In this document: positions 50,574 through 58,192 of the stretch, piece after piece
Position numbering within the stretch: the first letter of the stretch is position 1
Layout of the letters: every line of letters begins with the position of its first letter
NCBI RefSeq assembly: GCF_003633755.1
Contig: NZ_RBIL01000002.1
Location: 1,922,001-1,986,000, forward strand
Source of the DNA: Solirubrobacter pauli
Lineage (GTDB): Bacteria; Actinomycetota; Thermoleophilia; Solirubrobacterales; Solirubrobacteraceae
DNA: 64,000 nt
Direction: 5' to 3'
Translations under genes and position numbers: made by a program
Notes under the pieces: generated by a model
Databases searched by the model: none
What the model was told of the DNA's origin: nothing
Seen by the model: the letters and a program-made list of their open reading frames with translations, nothing else

Positions 50574-53500
50574 TCAGGTCTGCTCGATGATCCCCCGGGC
50601 GAGTCGCGTAAACAGCCGCCGGGCACCCGCGACCTCCTTGGGCCCGCTGTCCCGGCGCTGCAGCACCTCGACCACGAGCGCGCCGAAGCGCTCGACCACG
50701 AGGAAGCGCTCGAGCAGGGTCGAGCCGCCGAGCTCCGCGCGGGCGGAGAGCCGCTGCGTCGCCGCCTCGGCGACGTCCCAGTCGGCGGCGTCGCACGCCG
50801 CGGCGACGCGCTGGGCCCACTCGCTGAGCTCCGCGACCCCCGTCTCACGCGCGAACCAGCCGTGGCGGCCGGTCTCGTACAGGCCGGCGGCGACCGACTG
50901 CAGGCGGTCCGGCTGCATCCGCAGCAGCTCGGCGACCACCGGCAGCGGCGCGGTCGGGGTGCCGACCTCGCGCAGCTGCGTCCGCGGGCGCCACGCAGGC
51001 CCCGCGCTGAGCCGGTGCAGCTCCGCGACAGGGAAGCGCCGGTGCCCGCCGGGCGTGCGCACGACGGCGATCCGCCCGGTGTCGGCCCACCGGCGGATCG
51101 TGCTCGGGGAGACGCCGAGGACGTCGGTCGCCTCGCCGAGGGCGACGGTCGGCTCGGCCGCCTCGGCCACCGGCGCCTCGAGCGACCAGGCGACGCGGTC
51201 GGGCGCGAGCCCCGCACGCAGCAGCGCCTCGACCTCGGTGGCCGGCGCGGGCCGGGCGACGCCGAAGCCCTGCACCGTGTCGCAGTCCATGCTGGCGATC
51301 CACGACGCCTGCTCGGGCGTCTCCACGCCCTCGGCGATCACGGTCACGTCGAGCGCCGTCGCCATCGAGACGATCGCCCGCAGGATGTGGCGGTCGCTCT
51401 CGGCATCCGCGATCCCGGCGATGAACGACCGGTCGACCTTCAGCCCGTCCAGCGGGAAGCGCTTGACGTAGTTCAGCGACGAGTACCCCGTCCCGAAGTC
51501 GTCGAGCAGCAGCCGCACGCCGAGCGCCTTCAGCCGCTGCAGGTGCGCGAGCGGCGAGCCCGCGTCCTCCATCAGCACCGTCTCGGTCAGCTCGAGCGCC
51601 AGCCGGTCGGGCTCGAGCCCGCTCTGCTGCAGCGCGTCGCCGATCTCCTCTACGAGGCCCGGCGCCGCGATCTGCCGCCCGGAGACGTTCACGGACACCC
51701 AGACGCGCGGGAGCGACGGATCGGCGTCCCAGCGCTTGAGCTGCCGGCACGCCTCGCGGATCACCCAGCGCCCGAGCGCGAGGATCAGCCCCGAGGACTC
51801 CGCGGCCGGGATGAACTCGCCCGGCGGGACGAGCCCGCGCTCCGGATGCTGCCAGCGCACCAGCGCCTCGAGCCCGATGGTCTGCCGCTCATGCAGCGAG
51901 ACGAGCGGCTGGTAGTGCAGCACCAGCTCATCGTTCTCCAGGGCCCGGCGCAGGTCGTGCTCGAGCCGGATCCGCTCGGCGACGCGCCGTCGCATCGTGC
52001 GGTCGAACAGCTCGTAGGTCGTCCCGGGCTGGTCCTGCGCGCGCTGCAACGCGGTCTCCGCGTCGCGCATCAGCGAGTCCGCGCTGCTCGACACCCAGTC
52101 GCCGAGCGCGACACCGATCGACACCGCGGGCTGCAGCACGTGCTCGCCGACCACCACGGGGGCGTCGAACGCGCCGATCACGCGACGCACGATCTCGATC
52201 GTGCCGCGCTCGCCGGAGATGTCCTCGCAGACGATGCCGAACTCGTCGCCGCCGAGCCGCGCGAGCGTGTCGCCGGCCCGCAGCGCGCCCTCCAGGCGGC
52301 GGGCGAACGACGCCAGCAGCTCATCGCCGACCTCGTAGCCGAACGTGTCGTTGATGTCGCGGAAGCCGTCGACGTCCAGCGTGAGCACGGCGACGGACTC
52401 GCCCTGCCGCCCCGCGCGGGCGATCGCGTGCGTGACGCGGTCGGCGAACTGTTCGCGGCCGGGCAGGGCGGCGAGCTCGGGCGGCTGCGACGGCCGCTCG
52501 CGCCGGTCGGCGCCCGAGTTCGAGACGAGGTGCGCCGCGGTCTCGACCACGCGCTCCTCCCCCGCCGTGAACGAACGGGTCTCGTAGCTGGCGGCCGCGA
52601 GCCAGCGGCGCGGCCCCGGCCCGAGGCCGAGCGGTGCCACGATCGCGCCGCGCACACCCGCCCCGCGCCACACGGACGGGAGCCGGCCGCCCTCGAGCAG
52701 CCGCGCGGCGCCCGGCAGCTCGTCCGCGACCGGCATCGCGAGCGGCACCGAGCCGTGGGCCGCCACCGTGGCCGTCGTGCCGTCGGGCCGGCGCTCGAGC
52801 ACCATCGCCGCGTCGACCGCCAGCGCGCTGCCGATGCCCGCGGCGGTGGTCCGCATCAGGTGCGCGTCGGGCGTCCCTTCCAGCGCGAGCCGCCCGAGCG
52901 CGGCGAGCATCTCCTGCGCCCGCACCTCGCGCGCGAGCGGGTGATGCGCACGGCGCGGCTCCTCGACGTCGACGATCTGGCACAGCCCGTAGCGCGAGAC
53001 ACCCGCGGCGTCACGGGCGAGCGAGAGGACGACGTCGCAGGCCACGGGCTCGTCGCCGGCCGCCAGCAGCCGGAGCCGGCGGCGGCTGAACTCGACTTCA
53101 CCGGCGTGCAGGCGCCGCACCGCGTCCTCGGCGGCGGGAAGGTCGTCCGGATGGAGGAAGCTGCGGGCCCCGTCACGCGCCAGCAGCGCGTGCGGCGAGG
53201 CACCCAGCACCTCGGCCAGGCGCTCGTTGAGGTCCACGACGCGCGGCCGCACCGGGTCCAGGGTGAAGATCGCGATGCCGGCCGACGAGTAGCGGAACGC
53301 GGTCGCCAGCCGTCCGTCGCCGAGCAGCTCGAGGCGCCCGGCGCGCACGGACGCCTCCAGGCGCTCGTGCATCTCCCACGCGTCGCGCTCGCGCACGAGC
53401 GGCTCGGTCAGCGCGTCCACCAGCGCCAGCACCGCCGCGCGGTCGACGTCGGTCAGCGGCGGCTCGCCCGCGTGCCGGCCGACCACCACGACGCCCGCGA

Positions 53501-53909
53501 TCCGCGCCGCTCCCGGCCGGCGGACGGGCACGCCGAACAGCGAGTGCAGGCCGAAGTGCAGCGTGTGCGGGCCGGCGGGCGGGCCGATCCAGCTCGACAG
53601 CTCCTCGGGCTTGCCGGTCCGGTCGAGCGTCTCGCCGCGGCGGAACGCCTCGAGCAGCGTCGGGCCGGGCCAGCCGGAGTCGTGGCCGACGAACTCCGCC
53701 TGGTACGCGGCGATCTCCGGCTGCACGGCCGCCGCCGCCATCGGCACCACCGCGCCGCGCAGCGCCGACTTGAGGTAGATGACGCACGCGCACCCGTGCG
53801 TGCGCGCGAACAGCTCGGCGACGTCCTGCAATCCGCTTCGGCCCGCGGCGCGGCCCTCCGCGATCAACCGAGCAGCGGCGTGGGTGACGTCAATGGCCTG
53901 GCTGGACAT
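50574..53909 (-). CDS. GAF-PAS-GAF-GGDEF-EAL protein with C-terminal BldC/MerR-like DNA-binding domain
   Basis: 1111 residues, no membrane helix. GAF-like domain (about 20-170), PAS (about 200-315, FRYSSAGIAIFTLDP), second GAF (about 335-465). The GGDEF domain (480-635) has intact RLGGDEF (551-557) and an RxxD inhibitory site (R544, D547). The EAL domain (645-900) has EAL 681-683, N741, E773, DDFGTG (803-808), K824 and E860, so phosphodiesterase activity is predicted. Residues 920-968 match BldC-type MerR domains: EATDVLGVSPSTIRRWADTG, then VVRTPGGHRRFPVAEL. A helical domain of about 120 residues ends the protein. TAGGGT (53927-53922) precedes the ATG by 12 nt. It lies upstream of the sigma-4-like gene on the same strand. 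Confidence 0.92.
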   Translation of the reverse strand: MSSQAIDVTHAAARLIAEGRAAGRSGLQDVAELFARTHGCACVIYLKSALRGAVVPMAAAAVQPEIAAYQAEFVGHDSGWPGPTLLEAFRRGETLDRTGKPEELSSWIGPPAGPHTLHFGLHSLFGVPVRRPGAARIAGVVVVGRHAGEPPLTDVDRAAVLALVDALTEPLVRERDAWEMHERLEASVRAGRLELLGDGRLATAFRYSSAGIAIFTLDPVRPRVVDLNERLAEVLGASPHALLARDGARSFLHPDDLPAAEDAVRRLHAGEVEFSRRRLRLLAAGDEPVACDVVLSLARDAAGVSRYGLCQIVDVEEPRRAHHPLAREVRAQEMLAALGRLALEGTPDAHLMRTTAAGIGSALAVDAAMVLERRPDGTTATVAAHGSVPLAMPVADELPGAARLLEGGRLPSVWRGAGVRGAIVAPLGLGPGPRRWLAAASYETRSFTAGEERVVETAAHLVSNSGADRRERPSQPPELAALPGREQFADRVTHAIARAGRQGESVAVLTLDVDGFRDINDTFGYEVGDELLASFARRLEGALRAGDTLARLGGDEFGIVCEDISGERGTIEIVRRVIGAFDAPVVVGEHVLQPAVSIGVALGDWVSSSADSLMRDAETALQRAQDQPGTTYELFDRTMRRRVAERIRLEHDLRRALENDELVLHYQPLVSLHERQTIGLEALVRWQHPERGLVPPGEFIPAAESSGLILALGRWVIREACRQLKRWDADPSLPRVWVSVNVSGRQIAAPGLVEEIGDALQQSGLEPDRLALELTETVLMEDAGSPLAHLQRLKALGVRLLLDDFGTGYSSLNYVKRFPLDGLKVDRSFIAGIADAESDRHILRAIVSMATALDVTVIAEGVETPEQASWIASMDCDTVQGFGVARPAPATEVEALLRAGLAPDRVAWSLEAPVAEAAEPTVALGEATDVLGVSPSTIRRWADTGRIAVVRTPGGHRRFPVAELHRLSAGPAWRPRTQLREVGTPTAPLPVVAELLRMQPDRLQSVAAGLYETGRHGWFARETGVAELSEWAQRVAAACDAADWDVAEAATQRLSARAELGGSTLLERFLVVERFGALVVEVLQRRDSGPKEVAGARRLFTRLARGIIEQT

Positions 53910-53990
53910 AGAGCGGCGGGGACCCTAGCCGTCCAGAGACCGATCCGCGCCACTGCATTGGATCCTGCTCAGCAGTGAGAACCCTGAATC

Positions 53991-54012
53991 GCGGTGCATC
54001 GGGATGCACCGC
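53991..54012 (-). terminator. hairpin after argD
   Basis: GCGGTGCAT (53991-53999) pairs perfectly with ATGCACCGC (54004-54012) around a 4-nt loop, 10 nt after the argD stop. It separates the arginine genes from the c-di-GMP gene. No T-run on the minus strand. Confidence 0.6.
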
Positions 54013-54022
54013 TTTCCAGGTG

Positions 54023-55138
54023 TCAGATTTCGAGCATTTTGAGGCGATCGACGGCGTCGTCGATCTCCTCGGGCGACACGATCAGCGGCGGCAGGAACCG
54101 CAATGTGGTCGCTCCGGTGGCGTTGATGATCAGGCGCTGCTCGGTCAGCGCGCGGGCGGCGAGCTTCGGCGCTTCGGTGGTGATCTCGGCCGCCACCATC
54201 AGCCCGCGACCGCGCACCGAGGCGACGTACGGCAGCTCGCGCAGCTTCTCCACGAGCCGCTCACCGCTCTCGCGCACGCGCGCGAGGAACGCCTCGTCGT
54301 CGATCACGTCGAGCGCCACGTTCGCCGCGGCACTCACCACGGGCCCGCCGGCGAACGTGGACCCGTGGTCGCCGGGCGCGAACACCGACTGCAGCTTCGG
54401 GCCGATCACGAGCGCGCCGATCGGCAACCCACCGCCGAGGCCCTTGGCCAGCGTCATCGCGTCCGGCTCGACGCCGAGCTGCTCGTACGCCCACAGCGAG
54501 CCGGTCCGCCCCATGCCGGTCTGGACCTCGTCGAACACGAGCGCCGCGCCGACCGCGTCGCAGGCCGCGCGGATGCCCGCGAGCAGCTCCGGCGACATCA
54601 CGTTCACGCCCGACTCGCCCTGGATCGGCTCGATCAGGACGGCGGCGGTGTCGGCGTCCACGGCGGCGGCGATCTCCGTCGCCTCGATCGCCCGGAACCC
54701 GGGGACGAGCGGCGCGAACGGCGCCTGCTTGGCCTCCTGCGGCGTGGCGCTCAAGGCGCCGTAGGTGCGGCCGTGGAACGCGTTGAGCGCGACGATCACG
54801 TCGCCGCGCGGGCGGTGCTTGCGCACGAGCTTGATCGCGGCCTCGTTGGCCTCGGCGCCGCTGTTGCAGAAGAACACGCTCTCGCCGAACGAGCGCGCCG
54901 CGAGCCGCTCCGCCAGGCGCACGTTCGGCTCGGTGTAGAAGAGGTTCGAGACGTGCATGAGCCGGCCGACCTGCTCCTGGACGGCCGCGACGACCTGCGG
55001 GTGGCAGTGGCCGAGGTTGTTGACCGCGATCCCGGACAGGAAGTCCAGGTAGCGCTCACCGCCGGAGTCCGTCAGCCAGGCGCCCTGCCCGCTGACGAAC
55101 TCGACGGGGTAGCGCGCGTAGGTGTTCGCCAGGCTCAC
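54023..55138 (-). CDS. argD: Acetylornithine aminotransferase
   Basis: 371 residues of class III PLP aminotransferase. LTDSGGERYLDFLSGIAVNNLGH, FFCNSGAEANEAAIKL, AFHGRTYGALSATPQ, ALVFDEVQTGMGRTG (PLP aspartate) and TLAKGLGGGLPIGA (PLP lysine) are all present. It converts N-acetylglutamate semialdehyde to N-acetylornithine. GTG at 55138 overlaps the argB stop (GTGA) and gives the usual N-terminus SLANTYARYPVEFV; the longer frame upstream runs through argB. It is the last gene of argCJBD. Confidence 0.94.
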   Translation of the reverse strand: MSLANTYARYPVEFVSGQGAWLTDSGGERYLDFLSGIAVNNLGHCHPQVVAAVQEQVGRLMHVSNLFYTEPNVRLAERLAARSFGESVFFCNSGAEANEAAIKLVRKHRPRGDVIVALNAFHGRTYGALSATPQEAKQAPFAPLVPGFRAIEATEIAAAVDADTAAVLIEPIQGESGVNVMSPELLAGIRAACDAVGAALVFDEVQTGMGRTGSLWAYEQLGVEPDAMTLAKGLGGGLPIGALVIGPKLQSVFAPGDHGSTFAGGPVVSAAANVALDVIDDEAFLARVRESGERLVEKLRELPYVASVRGRGLMVAAEITTEAPKLAARALTEQRLIINATGATTLRFLPPLIVSPEEIDDAVDRLKMLEI

Positions 55139-55983
55139 GTCGCCGGCCTCACTTTCGTCCCGATGCCGGCGTCCGTGAACAGCTCGAGCAGCAGCGAGTG
55201 CGGCAGCCGCCCGTCGATGATGTGCGCGTAGGTGACGCCACCGTGGATCGCCTCGACGCAGGCCTGCAGCTTCGGGCGCATTCCGCCCTGCATGTGCTCG
55301 AGCGCGGCCTCGACCTCGTCGGCCCCGGCCTCGGAGATGACGCTGTCGGGGTCGGCGGGGTCGCGCAGCCACCCGGCCACGTCCGTGAGGAACATGACCT
55401 TGTAGGCGCCGGTGGCGCGGGCGATCGCGCCGGCGGCCTCGTCGGCGTTGACGTTGTGCGAGCGGCCGTCGCGGTCGGCGCCGACCGAGGCGATGACGGG
55501 GATGTAGTCCTCGGCGATGTGGTTGATGACGCCGATGTCGACGCGGTCGATCTTGCCGACGAAGCCGATGTCCTCGCCGCCGGGGCCGGTGGTCGTGGAC
55601 ACGCGGAACAGCTGGCCGTCGTCGCCGCTCAGCCCGACCGCCGGCTGCCCGTGGCGGTTGATGCGCGCGACGATGTCCTTGTTGACCTTGCCGATCAGCA
55701 CCATCTTCGCGATCTCGACCGTGTCGGCGTCGCTGACGCGCAGCCCGCCGACGAACTCCACCGGCATGTTCAGGCGGTTCATGTAGGCCGTGATGTCCGG
55801 CCCGCCGCCGTGGACGATGATCGGGTTCAGCCCGACGTACTTGAGGATCACGACGTCGCGCGCGAAGTCCTCGCGCAGCGCCGGGTCGTTCATCGCCGCG
55901 CCGCCGTACTTGATGACGACGGTCTTGCCGTGGAACTCCCGGATGTACGGGAGCGCCTCGAGGAGTGTCCCGACATCCCTCAT
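55135..55983 (-). CDS. argB: Acetylglutamate kinase
   Basis: 282 residues. GKTVVIKYGGAAM, NPIIVHGGGPDI, VGGLRVSDADTVEIAKMVL, SVGADRDGRSHNVNADEAAG and VMFLTDVAGWL are the expected amino-acid-kinase motifs. It phosphorylates N-acetylglutamate and in many bacteria is the arginine-feedback step; the N-terminal segment before GKTVVIKYGG is only about 19 residues, so the arginine-sensitive N-terminal helix is short or incomplete. ATG at 55983 overlaps argJ by 4 nt. Confidence 0.95.
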   Translation of the reverse strand: MRDVGTLLEALPYIREFHGKTVVIKYGGAAMNDPALREDFARDVVILKYVGLNPIIVHGGGPDITAYMNRLNMPVEFVGGLRVSDADTVEIAKMVLIGKVNKDIVARINRHGQPAVGLSGDDGQLFRVSTTTGPGGEDIGFVGKIDRVDIGVINHIAEDYIPVIASVGADRDGRSHNVNADEAAGAIARATGAYKVMFLTDVAGWLRDPADPDSVISEAGADEVEAALEHMQGGMRPKLQACVEAIHGGVTYAHIIDGRLPHSLLLELFTDAGIGTKVRPAT

Positions 55984-57203
55984 GTCGTGTAGTCCGCGTT
56001 GATCGTCACGTACTCGTGCGAGAGGTCGGAGAAGAAGACCTCGGTCTCGGCTCCGCTGCCCGGCAGGACGACGTCGTACTCGACCTCGTCCCCGCTGACG
56101 GCCGCGTTGAGCGCGTCCTGGTCGAACTTGATCGCCATCCCCGCCGCGCACACCTGCACGGACTCGATGAAGACGTCGACCGCGAGCGGCGACGTGTCCG
56201 TCAGCGCGCCGCCGACGGCCTGCACGATCCGGCCCCAGTTCGGGTCCCCGCCGTGCAGCGCGGCCTTCACCAGCGGCGAGTTGGCGATCGCGCGCGCCGC
56301 CCGCTCGACGACCTCGTTCGAGCCGCCGCGGACGACCACGCGGCCGATCCGCTTCGAGCCCTCGCCGTCGCGGACGATGTCCAGCGCGAGCTTGCGCAGC
56401 GCCCAGTCGAGTGCCTCGCCGAACTTCGTCGCGTCCTCGGAGTCCGCCTCGAGCGTGACGCCGGAGGCGCCGCTCGCCTGGAAGATCACCGTGTCGTTGG
56501 TGGAGAGCTGGCCGTCGACCGAGATGCGATCGAACGAGCGCTCCACGCACAGGCCGAGCAGCAGGTCGGCGAACGTCGCGTCCAGCGCGGCGTCGGTCTG
56601 CACGAAGCAGAGCATCGTCGCGAAGTTCGGGGAGATCATCCCGGCGCCCTTGGCCTGCGCCGTGAGCCGCACGGTGCCGGCCGACAGCGCGACGTCGACC
56701 TCGACCTCCTTGGCGAACTGGTCCGTGGTCTGGATCGCCTCGGAGAAGTCGCCGTGGCCGTACTCGCGCAGATCGCCGCGCGCGCGGACGATGCCGCGGA
56801 TCACGTCGCCGGCGTCGAGCTGCACGCCGATCACCCCGGTCGAGGCGACGGCGACCTGGTCCTCGCGCACACCGCCGGCCATCGCCGCGGCGCCCTGCGT
56901 GCGCGCCGCCTGCTCGAAGCCCTGGTTGCCGGTGGCCGCGTTCGCGTTGCCGGAGTTGACGATCACCACGCGGATCGCGTCCTGGCGGGCGCGCTGCTGG
57001 GTGAGCACGACCGGCGCGGCGAGGATGCCGCTGCGCGTGAAGCGGGTCGCGCTCACGCAGCCGGGCTCGGAGCAGACCAGCAGGCCCACGTCCATCCCGC
57101 CGCTCGGCTTGATCCCCGCCGCGACGCCCGCGGCCTTGAAGCCCTTCGGGAGGTCGCCGGGGTTGTCGGTCACGTGCGCGGGGCGCTCGAGCCACCTGCT
57201 CAT
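55980..57203 (-). CDS. argJ: Glutamate N-acetyltransferase / ornithine acetyltransferase ArgJ
   Basis: 407 residues. It recycles the acetyl group from N-acetylornithine to glutamate. The self-cleavage site is visible in KGAGMISPNFATMLCFVQTD, between Ala and the nucleophile Thr. ARFTRSG-like ATRFTRSGILAAPV, VIVNSGNANAATGNQG, VASTGVIGVQL and DPNWGRI are further family stretches. No argA or argE is nearby, which suits the recycling route. ATG at 57203 overlaps the argC stop by 4 nt. Confidence 0.95.
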   Translation of the reverse strand: MSRWLERPAHVTDNPGDLPKGFKAAGVAAGIKPSGGMDVGLLVCSEPGCVSATRFTRSGILAAPVVLTQQRARQDAIRVVIVNSGNANAATGNQGFEQAARTQGAAAMAGGVREDQVAVASTGVIGVQLDAGDVIRGIVRARGDLREYGHGDFSEAIQTTDQFAKEVEVDVALSAGTVRLTAQAKGAGMISPNFATMLCFVQTDAALDATFADLLLGLCVERSFDRISVDGQLSTNDTVIFQASGASGVTLEADSEDATKFGEALDWALRKLALDIVRDGEGSKRIGRVVVRGGSNEVVERAARAIANSPLVKAALHGGDPNWGRIVQAVGGALTDTSPLAVDVFIESVQVCAAGMAIKFDQDALNAAVSGDEVEYDVVLPGSGAETEVFFSDLSHEYVTINADYTT

Positions 57204-58192
57204 CTGAGACCCTCCGTCTCCGGCCGCCCGAACATCAAGTTGAGGTTCTGCACCGCCTGCGAGGCGGCGCCCTTCCACAGGTTGTCGATCGCCGCGAAGA
57301 CGATGATCCGGCCCGTGCGCGGGTCGTGGTGCCACGAGATCCGCGCGTAGTTGGTGTCACGCACGTCGATCACGCCCACCGGGCCGCGGCGCAGCTCGAC
57401 GAACGGCTCGGCGGCGTACAGGTCGTCGAACCGCTCGGCGATCTCGGCGGCGTCCACGTCGCGCGACGGCGTCACGTAGGACGTGACCAGCTCGCCCTGC
57501 GCGAGCGGCAGCAGGTACGGCGTGAACGTGACCGTGACGTCGTTGCCGAGCGCGCTCAGCTCCTGCTCGATCTCGGGCGTGTGGCGGTGGCCCTCGATCT
57601 TGTACGGGGTGACGTTCTCGTCGGCGGCGATGAAGTGCGTGCTCGGGGACGCGCCGCGGCCCGCCCCGGAGACGCCGGACTTGCCGTCGATGATCACGTC
57701 GCCGATCAGGCCGGCCCGCGCGAGCGGCGCCAGGCCGAGCAGCGCGGCGGTCGGGTAACAGCCCGGGTTGGCCACCAGGTCGGCGCCCTTGACGGCCTCG
57801 CGGTTGAGCTCCGGCAGGCCGTAGACGCCCTGGCCGAACAGCTCCGGCGCCTTGTGCTCGCCGTACCAGTCGTCGTAGGTGGTCCGGTCGCGCAGCCGGA
57901 AGTCGGCGGACAGGTCGACCACGCGTACGCCCGCCTCACGCAGCTGCGCGACGACAGGTGCAGCCGCACCGTGCGGATAGGCGACGATGGCGGCGTCCGC
58001 GGTCTGGCCGGCGTAGGTCTCCAGCTCGAGCGGCACCCGCGTCTTGGGGTGCACGTCGTCGAGCCGCTGCCCCGCCTCGGCCCGCGCGGTCACATGCGAG
58101 AGCTCGAAGAACGGGTGTCGGTAGAGGATCTGCGCGGCGATCGCGCCGGCGTAGCCGACGGCACCGAGGACGGCGACCTTGGGGTTAGCCAC
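57200..58192 (-). CDS. argC: N-acetyl-gamma-glutamyl-phosphate reductase
   Basis: About 330 residues. The Rossmann opening VAVLGAVGYAGAIAAQIL, the catalytic cysteine in VANPGCYPTAALLGLAPL, SGVSGAGRGAS and the histidine region EGHRHTPEIEQEL are present. It makes N-acetylglutamate semialdehyde. Two GTG codons are possible: 58201 has its Shine-Dalgarno sequence directly abutting, while 58192 has GGAGG 9 nt upstream and is preferred. Either way the start overlaps the end of pheT, linking arginine synthesis to the translation operon. Confidence 0.93.
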   Translation of the reverse strand: MANPKVAVLGAVGYAGAIAAQILYRHPFFELSHVTARAEAGQRLDDVHPKTRVPLELETYAGQTADAAIVAYPHGAAAPVVAQLREAGVRVVDLSADFRLRDRTTYDDWYGEHKAPELFGQGVYGLPELNREAVKGADLVANPGCYPTAALLGLAPLARAGLIGDVIIDGKSGVSGAGRGASPSTHFIAADENVTPYKIEGHRHTPEIEQELSALGNDVTVTFTPYLLPLAQGELVTSYVTPSRDVDAAEIAERFDDLYAAEPFVELRRGPVGVIDVRDTNYARISWHHDPRTGRIIVFAAIDNLWKGAASQAVQNLNLMFGRPETEGLR

